DNA of 64,000 nt. Origin: Zoogloea sp. Lineage in GTDB: Bacteria; Pseudomonadota; Gammaproteobacteria; Burkholderiales; Rhodocyclaceae. Location of the stretch: contig JADKKC010000002.1 of NCBI GenBank assembly GCA_016720685.1, positions 62,001-126,000 on the forward strand, in the 5' to 3' direction. Position 1 is the first letter of the stretch, and each line of letters opens with the position of its first letter. The notes under the pieces were generated by a model, which did no database searches, was not told where the DNA came from, and saw only the letters and a program-made list of their open reading frames with translations. A program made the position numbers and the translations under genes. This document shows, one piece after another, positions 7,386 to 17,149 of the stretch.

Positions 7386-10221
7386 ATGTCCGAAACCCGC
7401 AAGCCGCAAAACCCGCAAGACACGCCGCATCGCAAGACCCTGAACCTGACCGACACGCCCTTCCCGATGCGCGGCGATCTCGCCAAGCGGGAGCCCAGCT
7501 GGGTGGCCGACTGGCAGCAAAAGAAGCTCTACCAGAAAATCCGCAAGACCGCGGCCGGCCGGCCCAAGTTCGTGCTGCACGACGGCCCGCCGTACGCCAA
7601 CGGCAGCATCCACATCGGTCACGCGCTGAACAAGATTCTCAAGGACATCATCGTCCGCTCCAAAACCCTGGCCGGTTTCGACGCCCCCTACGTGCCGGGC
7701 TGGGACTGCCACGGACTGCCCATCGAGCACAAGATCGAAGTCACCCACGGCAAGAACCTGCCCGCCGACCAGGTGCGTGAACTCTGCCGCGCCTACGCCT
7801 TTGATCAGATCGAAGAGCAGAAGAAGGACTTCATCCGCCTCGGCGTGCTGGGCGACTGGGACAATCCCTACCGCACCATGGATTTCGGCAACGAAGCCGG
7901 CGAAGTTCGCGCGCTGGCCGAGATGGTCAAGCGCGGCTGGGTTTTCAAGGGCTTGAAGCCGGTCAACTGGTGTTTCGACTGCGGCTCGGCGCTGGCCGAA
8001 GCGGAAGTCGAATACCAGGACAAGGGCAGCCCGGCCATCGACGTGGGCTTCGTCTGCGCCGAACCCGAAAAGCTTGCCGCCGCCTTCAACCTGGCCGCGT
8101 TGCCGGCCGGCAAGGATGCCTGGGCGGTTATCTGGACCACCACCCCGTGGACCATCCCCGCCAACCAGGCCCTCAACGTCCACCCCGAACACGAATACGC
8201 GCTGCTCGACACCCCCCGTGGCCTCCTCGTGCTGATGACCGAGCTCGCCGAGGCCAGCCTCAAGCGCTTCGGCCTCGAAGGCCGCATCGTCGGCCGCACC
8301 AACGGCGCCAAGCTCGACAAGATCACCTTCCGCCACCCGTTCTACGAGCGCGTCTCGCCCGTCTTCGTGGCCGACTACGTGGGCCTCGACGCCGGTACCG
8401 GCATCGTCCACTCGGCCCCGGCCTACGGCCTGGAAGACTTCAACTCCTGGAAGGCCAACGGCTTCACCAACGACGACATCCTCTCCCCGGTGCAAAGCAA
8501 CGGCGTGTATGCCGACACCCTGCCCTTCTTCGGCGGCCTGCACATCTGGAAGGCCAACCCGGTCATCGTCGAGAAACTGCAGGAAGTCGGAGCGCTCTTC
8601 TCCACGAGAAGATCACCCACAGCTACATGCACTGCTGGCGCCATAAAACACCGCTGATCTACCGGGCCACCGCCCAGTGGTTCGTCGGCATGGACCTCAA
8701 GCCCAACGGTGGCCCGAGCCTGCGCGAGCTCGCCCTTGGCGGCGTGGACGCCACCCAGTTCTTCCCGTCCTGGGGCCAGGCGCGCCTGCACGCCATGATC
8801 GCCAACCGTCCCGACTGGTGCATCTCGCGCCAGCGCAACTGGGGCGTACCGATTCCCTTCTTCCTCGACAAGGTCACGGGCGAGCTTCACCCCCGCACTA
8901 TCGAACTGATGGAAGAAGTCGCCCAGCGCATCGAGAAGGAAGGCATCGCCGCCTGGTTCAAGCTCGACCCGGCCGAACTGCTCGGCGCCGAAGCCGGCCA
9001 GTACGACAAGATCAGCGACACCCTCGACGTGTGGTTCGACTCCGGCACCACCCACTGGCATGTGCTGCGCGGCTCCCACAATGATGGGCACGCCACCGGC
9101 CCGCGCGCCGATCTTTACCTCGAAGGCTCCGACCAGCACCGTGGCTGGTTCCACTCGTCGCTGCTCACCGGCTGCGCCATCGACGGCCACCCGCCCTACA
9201 AGGCGCTGCTCACCCACGGTTTCGCCGTGGATGGCAGCGGCCGCAAGATGAGCAAGTCGCTGGGCAACGTGGTCGTACCGCAAGAAGTCACCGGCAAGCT
9301 CGGCGCCGACATCCTGCGCCTGTGGGTCGCCTCCACCGATTACTCCGGCGAGCTGTCGATCTCCAAGGAGATCCTCGACCGCGTCGTGGAAACCTACCGC
9401 CGCCTGCGCAACACCCTGCGCTTCCTGCTGGCCAACACCTCCGACTTCGACGCGGCCGTCGACATGCTGCCGGTGGACCAATGGCTGGAGATCGACCGCT
9501 ACGCCCTGGCCCTGACCCGCAAGCTGCAAACCCAGGCCGAAGCCGACTACGCCCGCTTCGAGTTCCACCGCATCGTCCAGGCCCTGCAGAACTTCGCCTC
9601 CGAAGACCTGGGCGCGGTCTACCTCGACATCCTCAAGGATCGTCTCTACACCACCCAGGCCAAGTCCGTCGCCCGCCGCTCCGCCCAGAGCGCCCTGTGG
9701 CACATCCTGCAATCCGTCGTGAAGCTGATGGCGCCGATCCTGTCCTTCACCGCCGAGGAAATCTGGCAACTGCTAAGCAAGAACGCCGACGACAGCGTGA
9801 TGCTCCACGCCTTCCACACGCTGCCCGCCCAGGACGGCGAGGAAGCCCTGCTCGAACGCTGGAGCGCCATCCGTGCGATCCGTGCCGACGTGCAAAAGGA
9901 AATCGAAGCCGTCCGCACTTCCGGGCTGGTCGGCTCATCGTTGCAGGCCGAGGTCGAGATCCGCCTGGCCGGCAATGCGTTCGACCTGCTGGCCAGCCTC
10001 GACGACGACCTGCGCTTCGTGCTGATCTGCTCCAGAACCACGCTGCTCAAGGTCAGCAACGACGCTGACGACGCCATTCTGGTCACCCCGTCCCCCACAA
10101 GAAGTGCGAGCGCTGCTGGCATTACCGGGACGACGTGGGACACGATGCCGCGTATCCGGAACTTTGCGGCCGCTGCACGTCAAACCTGCACGGCGCCGGC
10201 GAAGCTCGCGCCCATGCGTAA
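7386..10221 (+). CDS. ileS: Isoleucyl-tRNA synthetase, two frameshifts
   Basis: This locus encodes a class I isoleucyl-tRNA synthetase of about 945 residues, which charges tRNA-Ile and edits valine. The HIGH motif is in SIHIGHALN near residue 75, the KMSKS motif is KMSKSLGN near 9246, and the C-terminal zinc ribbon reads CERC...CGRC just before the TAA at 10219-10221. The frame breaks at about 8597, where one base seems lost and the expected HHEKITHSY resumes in the next frame. It breaks again at about 10094, in a C-run before HKKCERCW. Both flanking parts match the family, so the gene is probably intact in the organism. It lies between ribF and lspA. Confidence 0.93.
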
Positions 10222-10248
10222 GCTTACCCACGCCTCAGGAGCCTGCCC

Positions 10249-10743
10249 GTGAAACTACGCCTCGGCAACTGGATCGGCCTGTCGGCCATCGTCGTGCTGG
10301 TGGACCAATGGACCAAGCACCTCGTCCGCGGCGCACTGCGCAACGGCGAAGTCATCCGCGTCACCGACTACTTCGACCTGGTCCTGGCCTTCAACCCCGG
10401 CGCGGCCTTCAGCCTCCTGGCCGACCAGGGCGGCTGGCAGCGCTGGTTCTTCGTGGCATTGGCGGCCGGCATCTGCGGCTGGCTGTTGCGTCTGCTGGCC
10501 CGCCACCAGCACGAACTGCTGCAACCGCTGGCCTTCGCGCTGATCATCGGCGGGGCCATCGGCAACGTCATCGACCGCTTCGTCTTCGGCGCGGTTGTCG
10601 ACTTCCTGTATTTCCATATCGGCCGCTACGGCTGGCCGGCCTTCAATGTGGCGGATTCCGCCATCTGCATCGGCGTTGTACTGATGATCCTCGCGCAACT
10701 GCGCGAACATCGCCACACCCTCGCCCAAGAGAAACTTTCATGA
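10249..10743 (+). CDS. lspA: Lipoprotein signal peptidase (signal peptidase II)
   Basis: The 164-residue inner-membrane aspartyl protease removes signal peptides from prolipoproteins after diacylglyceryl attachment. Four hydrophobic segments are visible. The catalytic aspartates are D118 (GAVVDFL) and D136 (FNVADSAI), and the conserved FNPGAAFS and GNVIDR motifs are present. The start is GTG 10249. The stop overlaps the next gene as ATGA, so it is coupled to the FKBP gene, the usual lspA-fkpB-ispH order. Confidence 0.96.
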   Translation: MKLRLGNWIGLSAIVVLVDQWTKHLVRGALRNGEVIRVTDYFDLVLAFNPGAAFSLLADQGGWQRWFFVALAAGICGWLLRLLARHQHELLQPLAFALIIGGAIGNVIDRFVFGAVVDFLYFHIGRYGWPAFNVADSAICIGVVLMILAQLREHRHTLAQEKLS

Positions 10744-11171
10744 CCCAGATCGTCCAGCCCGACAGCCTGCTGACCCTGCATTACCGCATCACCCTCGACA
10801 GTGGTCAGCCCCTGATCAGCACCTTTGAATCCAAGCCGGCCACGCTGCAACTGGGCCGCGGCGACATCGCCCCCACGCTCGAACGCTGCCTGGCCGGCAT
10901 CACCATCGGCGAGCGCCACACCTTCCTGCTCGAGCCTGAAAACGCCTTCGGCGCGCACCGTGAAGATCTCGTCGAAAAGGTTCGCCTCGAAGACTTCCCC
11001 ACCGGAGCCGAAGTCGAACCGATGGTCATCATGGAGTTCACCGCGCCGGACGGCTCCCGCTACCCAGGCCTGATCCGCGAAGTGCTCGACACCCACGCGA
11101 TCATCGACTTCAACCACCCGCTGGCCGGCAAGTCCATCCGCTTCGAAGTCGAAGTGATCGGCGTCAGCTAA
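10740..11171 (+). CDS. fkpB: SlpA/FkpB-type FKBP peptidyl-prolyl isomerase
   Basis: The 143-residue protein is a small cytoplasmic FKBP of the SlyD/SlpA group with an inserted chaperone flap. Its start is LTLHYRITLDSGQ, the middle has LERCLAGITIGERH and PENAFGAH, and the end reads DFNHPLAGKSIRFEVEVIGV, a typical ending for the group. It catalyses prolyl cis-trans isomerisation and assists folding. It has no His-rich metal tail, which separates it from SlyD. The ATG overlaps the lspA stop, and ispH follows after 22 bases. Confidence 0.92.
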   Translation: MTQIVQPDSLLTLHYRITLDSGQPLISTFESKPATLQLGRGDIAPTLERCLAGITIGERHTFLLEPENAFGAHREDLVEKVRLEDFPTGAEVEPMVIMEFTAPDGSRYPGLIREVLDTHAIIDFNHPLAGKSIRFEVEVIGVS

Positions 11172-11193
11172 GCCCCGCAGCACGAGGAATCAA

Positions 11194-12126
11194 ATGGAAG
11201 TCCTGCTCGCCAACCCCCGTGGTTTCTGCGCCGGCGTAGAACGCGCCATCGAGATCGTCGAACGCGCCCTGGCGCAGTTCGGCGCGCCCATCTACGTGCG
11301 CCACGAAGTCGTCCATAACCGCTTCGTCGTCGAAGGCCTGCGCGCCAAGGGCGCCGTCTTCATCGAAGACCTGTCCGACGTACCGGCCGGCAACACCGTC
11401 ATCTTCAGCGCCCACGGCGTCTCCCAGGCCGTGCGCAGCGAAGCGGAAACCCGCGGCCTGCGTGTTTTCGACGCCACCTGCCCGCTGGTCACCAAGGTGC
11501 ACCTCGAAGTTGCCCGCATGCGCGAACAGGGCCGCGAGCTGATCATGATCGGCCACAAGGGCCACCCGGAAGTCGAAGGCACGATGGGTCAGATCAAAGA
11601 CGGCATCTACCTCGTCGAAAGCGCGGCCGACGTGGCCGGCCTGCAGGTCAAGAGCCCCGACCTGCTCGCCTACGTCACCCAGACCACGCTCTCGGTGGAC
11701 GACGCCGGCGCCATTGTCGGCGCGCTGCGCGAGCGCTTTCCGAGCATCATCGGCCCCAAAAAAGACGACATCTGCTATGCCACCCAGAACCGCCAGGACG
11801 CCGTGAAGTTCATGGCGCCGCTCTCCGACCTGGTGCTGGTCGTCGGCTCCACCAACAGCTCCAACTCCAACCGCCTGCGCGAAGTGGCCGAGCTGCTGAA
11901 GGTGCCCGCCTACCTCATCGACGACGCGGACTCCATCGATCCGGCCTGGATTGTCGGCAAACAGCGCATCGGCGTAACAGCTGGCGCATCGGCACCGGAG
12001 GTGCTGGTCGAATCGGTCATCGCCCGCCTCAAGGCCCTCGGCGCAGCCTCCGTGCGGCCGCTTGACGGCGTGCCGGAAAAAATCATTTTTCCGCTACCCA
12101 AAGAACTCCAGGCCCCCGCTGCCTGA
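11194..12126 (+). CDS. ispH: 4-hydroxy-3-methylbut-2-enyl diphosphate reductase
   Basis: The 310-residue iron-sulfur enzyme catalyses the last step of the MEP pathway, making IPP and DMAPP. The three cluster ligands are C12 (GFCAGV), C96 (DATCPLV) and C194 (DDICYATQNR). The TNSSNSNRL motif for diphosphate binding is also present. It is the last gene of the ribF-to-ispH run and ends in a strong terminator. Two other isoprenoid genes, ispA and dxs, lie 24 kb away. Confidence 0.97.
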   Translation: MEVLLANPRGFCAGVERAIEIVERALAQFGAPIYVRHEVVHNRFVVEGLRAKGAVFIEDLSDVPAGNTVIFSAHGVSQAVRSEAETRGLRVFDATCPLVTKVHLEVARMREQGRELIMIGHKGHPEVEGTMGQIKDGIYLVESAADVAGLQVKSPDLLAYVTQTTLSVDDAGAIVGALRERFPSIIGPKKDDICYATQNRQDAVKFMAPLSDLVLVVGSTNSSNSNRLREVAELLKVPAYLIDDADSIDPAWIVGKQRIGVTAGASAPEVLVESVIARLKALGAASVRPLDGVPEKIIFPLPKELQAPAA

Positions 12127-12132
12127 ACTTGG

Positions 12133-12158
12133 AGGCTGCCCCCGGGCAGCCTTTTTTT
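12133..12158 (+). terminator. Terminator after ispH
   Basis: An 8-bp perfect stem (AGGCTGCC / GGCAGCCT) with a 4-nt loop runs into seven Ts, seven bases after the ispH stop. Confidence 0.9.
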
Positions 12159-12189
12159 CACGACTTCACAATCCGATCCGACCCCCACC

Positions 12190-12501
12190 ATGCCCTACGT
12201 TCAACGTGATTCTGCAGGCCAGGTTGTTGCACTTTTCAGCGAAGCCGGGCCGGGCCATGAAGAGGAACTCCCGAACGGCCATCCCGACACCGCCGAGCTC
12301 ACCGGCTCGGCCGATTTCACCCGTCTCGACGCCGACCTGATCCGCGTCATCGAAGACGTCGTCGATGTTCTCATTGACCGCGGCCTGCTGCGCCTCACCG
12401 ACCTGCCCCCGAAGGCCCAGCGCAAGCTCCTCGCCCGCAAGGGTGCCCGCGCCCGCCTGCGTCACGGACTCGACCTCCTCGGCCCCTACGACGTGATCTG
12501 A
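12190..12501 (+). CDS. Small conserved protein (family sometimes labelled tryptophan synthase beta-like)
   Basis: This 103-residue soluble protein starts MPYVQRDSAGQVVALF and has a C-terminal half VIEDVVDVLIDRGLLRLTDLP followed by a basic helix. Similar short proteins of pseudomonads and betaproteobacteria are often labelled 'tryptophan synthase subunit beta-like', but there is no PLP-binding site or similarity in length to TrpB, so that name should not be taken as function. It sits between the ispH terminator and the adhesin export genes and looks like an independent gene. Confidence 0.7.
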   Translation: MPYVQRDSAGQVVALFSEAGPGHEEELPNGHPDTAELTGSADFTRLDADLIRVIEDVVDVLIDRGLLRLTDLPPKAQRKLLARKGARARLRHGLDLLGPYDVI

Positions 12502-12700
12502 CCCCGGGCCGCGAGGAGCCCGTTTCACCGGCTATTCCACCGGCAAGCCACTTTCTGCAACACATTGCCGTGAGGCTCAAGTTCCCCCTTCGCCACCCGT
12601 TATCCATACAATCCGGACGCCTGCCGGTATGACCGGCGATTTTTCCCGGCTGGGGCCTTGCCCCGGACGGTAAAGAAACGACCACCACACGATTGTGCCG

Positions 12701-14917
12701 ATGACCGACGCCGCACCCTCCGCCGCCGCCCGCGCCACGCCCGCCCCGCAAGGAAGCGGCGCTTCCGCCACCGACAACAACTGGCACCCCGGCGAAGCCG
12801 CCACCCATGAAGACCCCCTGCTCGATGCGCTGGTCGTCTTGACCCAGCTGCACGGCAACCCATTCACGGCCGCCGCCCTCTCCGCCGGCCTGCCGCTGGT
12901 CGACAACCGCCTGACCCCGTCGCTGCTGCCCCGCGCAGCGTCCCGCGCCGGGCTTGCCGCCCGCATCGTGAGAAAGCCCCTGGCCGAGATGCAGCCCGGC
13001 ATGCTGCCGGCCATCCTGCTGCTCCACGACCGCCGCGCCTGCGTACTGCTCGAACACCTGCCGGACGGCGGTGCGCGGGTCCGTTTCCCCGAAGCCGGCG
13101 AATCCGCCCACGAGATGTCCGCTGACGAGCTCGCCGCCCTCTACAGCGGCCTCGTGTGCTTCGTCCAGCCGCGCTTCCGCTTCGAGGCCCGCGCCCCGCA
13201 GATCCGGGCAGTGCGGGCAGCCCACTGGTTCTGGGGCACCGTCTTCGAAAACTGGCGCCTCTACCGCGACACCCTGCTGGCCGCGCTGGTCGTCAACCTC
13301 TTCGCCCTCGCCATCCCGATGTTCTCGATGACGGTCTATGACCGGGTCGTGCCCAACCACGCGGTCGAAACCCTGTGGGTGCTGGCCATCGGCGCAATCC
13401 TGGTGCTCGGCTTCGACTTCATGCTGCGCACGCTGCGGGCCTACATCGTCGACACCGCCGGCAAGCGCATCGACGTGCAACTCTCGGCGCGCATCATGGA
13501 ACGCGTCCTCGGCCTGCGGATGGACGCCCGCCCGGCCTCGGTCGGCTCCTTCGCCGCCAACCTGCGGGCCTTCGAAGGGGTGCGTGACTTCATCGCCTCC
13601 GCCACCGTCACCACGCTGATCGACCTGCCCTTCGTGCTGCTCTTCCTGCTGGTGATGGTATGGATCTCCCCGTGGCTGCTGCTGCCGCCGCTGGTCGGCA
13701 TGCTTGCCGTGCTGTTCGTCACCCTCGTCGCGCAGGACAAGATGCACGAGCTTACCGAAACCACCTACCGGGCCAGCGCCCAGCGCAACGCCACCCTCAT
13801 CGAAAGCCTGGTCGGCCTCGAAACCCTCAAGACGCTCGGCGCCGAAAGCCAGGTCCAGCGCCATTGGGAGCGCGCCACGCTGTTCATCGCCCAGATCGGC
13901 GGCCGCCTCAAGCTGCTCTCGGCGAGCACGGTCAACTTTGCCCAGCTCGTGCAGCAACTGGTCAATATCGTGGTGATCGTCGTCGGCGTCTATGAGCTCT
14001 CAAACGGCAACATGACGATGGGCGGCATCATCGCCGCCTCCATGCTGTCCGGCCGCGCCATGGCGCCGCTGGGCCAGGTGGCCGGGCTGATGATGCAATA
14101 CCAGAACGCCCGCACCTCCCTCGCCTCGGTCGGCAGCCACATGGAACTGCCGATCGAACGGCCCGACGGCGCCAGCTTCGTGCATCGGCCCAGTTTTTCC
14201 GGCGACATCGAATTCAAGGATGTCAGCTTCTGCTACCCCGGCCGCGATCAGCCGGTACTCAATAAGATCAGCTTCCGCCTCCGGGCCGGCGAAAAGGTCG
14301 GCATCATCGGGCGCATCGGCTCGGGCAAGACGACCATCGAAAAACTCGTCCTGGGCCTCTACCAGCCCACCGAGGGCGCCGTGCTCATCGACGGCATCGA
14401 TTCGCGCCAGATCGACCCGGCCGAGCTGCGCCGCTCCATCGGCTTCGTGCCGCAGGACGTCACCCTCTTCTACGGCACGCTCAAGCACAACATCGCAATG
14501 GGCGCCCCCTTCGCCGACGACAGCGCAATCCTCGCCGCGGCCGAGCTGGCCGGCGTGCGCGAATTCGCCAACGCCCACCCGCAAGGCTTCGAGATGCCCA
14601 TCGGCGAGCGCGGCGAATCCCTCTCCGGCGGCCAGCGCCAGGCGGTGGCCATCGCCCGCGCCGTGCTCAACGACCCGCCGGTGCTGCTCCTCGATGAACC
14701 GTCCAGCAGCATGGACCACCAGAGCGAAGAAAGCCTCAAGCAGCGCCTGCGCCGTTTTGCCACCAACAAGACCATCATCCTCGTCACCCATCGCACTTCA
14801 CTGCTCGATCTGGTCGAGCGCCTGATCGTGCTCGACCAGGGCAAGATCGTTGCCGACGGGCCCAAGGCACAGGTGGTCGAAGCCCTCCAGCAGGGCCGCA
14901 TCGGACGGGCGGGGTGA
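12701..14917 (+). CDS. lapB: LapB-type type I secretion ABC transporter (permease/ATPase)
   Basis: The 738-residue inner-membrane exporter drives secretion of the large adhesin. Residues ~25-160 form a C39-like domain without the catalytic cysteine, typical of RTX/Lap transporters that do not cleave their substrate. The membrane domain with about six helices follows. The C-terminal ATPase has Walker A GRIGSGKTT (about residue 536), signature LSGGQRQ (about 641), Walker B VLLLDEP and the H-loop LVTHR. ATG 12701 was preferred to GTG 12695 two codons upstream; no clear Shine-Dalgarno distinguishes them. lapC follows after 4 bases, and the likely cargo (lapA) is 2.2 kb downstream. The outer-membrane partner is probably the TolC-like gene at 32779. 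Confidence 0.93.
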   Translation: MTDAAPSAAARATPAPQGSGASATDNNWHPGEAATHEDPLLDALVVLTQLHGNPFTAAALSAGLPLVDNRLTPSLLPRAASRAGLAARIVRKPLAEMQPGMLPAILLLHDRRACVLLEHLPDGGARVRFPEAGESAHEMSADELAALYSGLVCFVQPRFRFEARAPQIRAVRAAHWFWGTVFENWRLYRDTLLAALVVNLFALAIPMFSMTVYDRVVPNHAVETLWVLAIGAILVLGFDFMLRTLRAYIVDTAGKRIDVQLSARIMERVLGLRMDARPASVGSFAANLRAFEGVRDFIASATVTTLIDLPFVLLFLLVMVWISPWLLLPPLVGMLAVLFVTLVAQDKMHELTETTYRASAQRNATLIESLVGLETLKTLGAESQVQRHWERATLFIAQIGGRLKLLSASTVNFAQLVQQLVNIVVIVVGVYELSNGNMTMGGIIAASMLSGRAMAPLGQVAGLMMQYQNARTSLASVGSHMELPIERPDGASFVHRPSFSGDIEFKDVSFCYPGRDQPVLNKISFRLRAGEKVGIIGRIGSGKTTIEKLVLGLYQPTEGAVLIDGIDSRQIDPAELRRSIGFVPQDVTLFYGTLKHNIAMGAPFADDSAILAAAELAGVREFANAHPQGFEMPIGERGESLSGGQRQAVAIARAVLNDPPVLLLDEPSSSMDHQSEESLKQRLRRFATNKTIILVTHRTSLLDLVERLIVLDQGKIVADGPKAQVVEALQQGRIGRAG

Positions 14918-14921
14918 GATC

Positions 14922-16328
14922 ATGAAGAGAATTTTCGGCCCCCTCTGCGCCCTCTACGATGCCATCTACCAGCGCGCCTCACGCACCTTCGACCGCCTCC
15001 TCGACGGCGCTGAAAAACGTGAGATCCACGACGACGGCGACTACATGGCCGACGCCGAATGGGCCATCTCCGAACAAAAACTGCGCGGCAGCCGCATTGC
15101 CGTGCTGTTTACCTGCGCCGCAGTGCTCACCCTGTTGGTGTGGGCCGCCTTCGCCCAGCTGGACGAAGTGACCCGCGGCGAAGGCAAGGTCATCCCGTCC
15201 CGGCAGGTGCAGGTCATGCAAAGCCTCGACGGCGGCATCGTCTCCGAAATCCTCGTCAAGGAAGGCGAGCAGGTTAAAACCGGCCAGCTTCTGCTCAAGG
15301 TGGACCCGACCCGCTTCGTCTCCTCGCTACGCGAAAACCGCGCCCAGTACATCGCGCTGCTCGCCCGGGCCGCACGGCTCACCGCGGTCGCCAGCGGCAA
15401 GGCCTTCGTGCCGCCGCCGGAGCTCATCAAGGAAGCCCCCGATCTCGTCGAACAGGAACGCAGCGCCTACGAATCCAAGCGCATGGAACTGGACGCCACC
15501 GTCGGCGTGGCCAGCCAGCAGCTGTCGCAACGCCGCCAGGAACTCAACGAAGTCACCGCCCGGCGCGAGCAGGCCAGGCAAAGTTTTGACCTCACCGCCC
15601 GCGAACTCGAAGTGACCCGCCCCCTCGCCAAGACCGGCGCCGTCTCCGAGGTGGAACTGCTGCGCCTCGAGCGGGATGTGGCCCGCTACCGGGGCGAGCG
15701 CGACAGCGCCAACGCGCAGATCCCGCGCATTCAGGCGTCGATTTCAGAGGCCCAGCGCAAGATCGAAGAAGTCGAACTCAACCTGCGCAACCAGGCCCGC
15801 AGCGAACTCTCCGAGACCAACGCCAAGCTCGCCGCACTTTCGGCCGGCAGCGAAGGCCTTGCCGACCGGGTCAAGCAGGCCGAGATCCGCGCCCCGATGA
15901 ACGGCACCGTGAAGCAGCTTTTCGCCAACACGGTCGGCGGCGTCGTGCAACCGGGCAAGGAAATCATCGAGATCGTCCCCACCGACGACGCCCTGCTCCT
16001 CGAAGCCCGTGTCCAGCCCAAGGACATCGCCTTCCTGCGCCCCGGCCAGCGGGCGCTGGTCAAATTCACCGCCTACGACTTCTCCACCTTCGGCGGCCTC
16101 GAAGCCACGCTCGAACAGATCGGTGCCGACACCATCACCGACGAAAAGGGCAACGCGTTCTACATCGTGCGGGTGCGCACCACCAAGAGCACCATCGGCG
16201 ATGCACGCATGCCGATCATCCCCGGCATGGTGGCCGAAGTGGACATTCTCACCGGCAAGAAATCCCTCCTCAGCTACCTCATGAAGCCCGTGCTGCGCGC
16301 CAAGGCCAACGCCCTCACCGAGCGCTGA
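14922..16328 (+). CDS. lapC: LapC-type membrane fusion protein (HlyD family)
   Basis: The 468-residue periplasmic adaptor links the LapB exporter to the outer-membrane channel. A cytoplasmic N-terminal tail of ~60 residues is followed by one transmembrane helix (VLFTCAAVLTLLVWAAFA). A biotinyl-lipoyl hairpin comes next (GKVIPSRQVQVMQSLDGG), then long coiled-coil helices (~residues 160-310) and a C-terminal beta-barrel (LRPGQRALVKFTAYDF; IIPGMVAEVDILTGKKS). The start ATG 14922 follows a GGTGAG motif; longer in-frame starts upstream overlap lapB and are unlikely. The pair lapB-lapC is almost certainly one transcript. Confidence 0.93.
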   Translation: MKRIFGPLCALYDAIYQRASRTFDRLLDGAEKREIHDDGDYMADAEWAISEQKLRGSRIAVLFTCAAVLTLLVWAAFAQLDEVTRGEGKVIPSRQVQVMQSLDGGIVSEILVKEGEQVKTGQLLLKVDPTRFVSSLRENRAQYIALLARAARLTAVASGKAFVPPPELIKEAPDLVEQERSAYESKRMELDATVGVASQQLSQRRQELNEVTARREQARQSFDLTARELEVTRPLAKTGAVSEVELLRLERDVARYRGERDSANAQIPRIQASISEAQRKIEEVELNLRNQARSELSETNAKLAALSAGSEGLADRVKQAEIRAPMNGTVKQLFANTVGGVVQPGKEIIEIVPTDDALLLEARVQPKDIAFLRPGQRALVKFTAYDFSTFGGLEATLEQIGADTITDEKGNAFYIVRVRTTKSTIGDARMPIIPGMVAEVDILTGKKSLLSYLMKPVLRAKANALTER

Positions 16329-16352
16329 GAAAACCTCCGACCCCGACCCGCC

Positions 16353-16982
16353 ATGAGCTCCCCGCAACCGCTTCTGATCCTGACCGACGACGACCTCCTC
16401 GCCGAGCGCTGGCAAGGCCTTGGCCAGTCCCCGGTGCGCGCCCGCAATCTCGAGGGCCTCGACACCTGGCGCGCCGCCGGGCACCGCCTTGTCCTCGTCG
16501 ACCTGGGCAATGCCAAGGCCGGCCAGCCGCCGCTCTGGACCCAGCCCAGCTGGCAGCGCAATGCCGCCGGACTTGCCATCCTCGCCACCTCGTCCACGCC
16601 GAACGACGACGAAGGGCTTGCCGCGCTCAATGCCGGCGCCAGTGGCTACTGTCACAGTCACGCGCCCCTCGAAACCCTGCTCCAGGCGCTCGACGTGATC
16701 GCCAGCGGCGAGCTCTGGGTGGGCCGCGCGCTCCTGTCGCGCCTGCTCCGCCTGGTGGACAGCCGCCTGCCGCGCAGCGGCCTCGCCGACTGGGCCACGC
16801 CCCTCACCGAACGCGAGCGGGAAGTCGCCCACCTGGCCGCGCTGGGCGAGAGCAACCTCGCCATCGCCGGCGCCCTCGGCATCACCGAGCGCACCGTCAA
16901 GGCCCACCTCAAGGCCGTGTTTGAAAAACTGCAGGTCGCCGACCGCCTGCAACTCGCCCTGCGGGTGCACGGCGTTCGTTAA
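16353..16982 (+). CDS. LuxR/NarL-type response regulator with atypical receiver
   Basis: The 209-residue protein has an N-terminal receiver-like fold and a C-terminal LuxR helix-turn-helix (TEREREVAHLAALGESNLAIAG..TVKAHLKAVF, residues ~148-195). An aspartate is present at the phosphoacceptor position (D50, LVLVDLG) and acidic residues at 12-14, but the conserved lysine of the GYxxK motif is absent (GYCHSHA). Phosphorylation signalling may therefore be altered or lost. It lies 24 bases after lapC and 167 bases before the adhesin gene, so it is placed to control adhesin expression. No histidine kinase gene is nearby. Confidence 0.82.
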   Translation: MSSPQPLLILTDDDLLAERWQGLGQSPVRARNLEGLDTWRAAGHRLVLVDLGNAKAGQPPLWTQPSWQRNAAGLAILATSSTPNDDEGLAALNAGASGYCHSHAPLETLLQALDVIASGELWVGRALLSRLLRLVDSRLPRSGLADWATPLTEREREVAHLAALGESNLAIAGALGITERTVKAHLKAVFEKLQVADRLQLALRVHGVR

Positions 16983-16988
16983 ACCCCG

Positions 16989-17009
16989 GAGCGGCGCCCT
17001 GCCGCTCCC
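16989..17009. other. Hairpin between regulator and adhesin genes
   Basis: GGAGCGGC pairs with GCCGCTCC around a 5-nt loop, 6 bases after the regulator stop. There is no T-run, so it may be an mRNA-processing or attenuation element rather than a full terminator. The remaining 140 bases to the adhesin ATG show a good ribosome site (GGAG) but no convincing promoter by eye. Confidence 0.4.
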
Positions 17010-17149
17010 GCGGATTCCCGCACACGTTTCAGCATTCAGCGTCTTTCCCGTGGCATCCGTCACGCCCCCTGTCCTTGTGGACAATAGCGACGCCCGTCGC
17101 GAATCCGTAGATTTCGCAGCATCTGATCAATCCGTTTCCGGAGTTCCCC

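Noticed and set aside
12190..12501. Naming the 103-residue protein as tryptophan synthase beta
   Set aside because: It is a quarter of TrpB length and has no PLP-binding lysine region; the label is a propagated annotation.
12502..12700. c-di-GMP riboswitch upstream of lapB
   Set aside because: Small GC hairpins occur (for example around 12624-12645) but the conserved GEMM-type core is not present.
12395..13957. Minus-strand open frame of 520 codons opposite lapB
   Set aside because: Low-complexity Gly/Gln/His-rich translation, opposite a clear ABC exporter.
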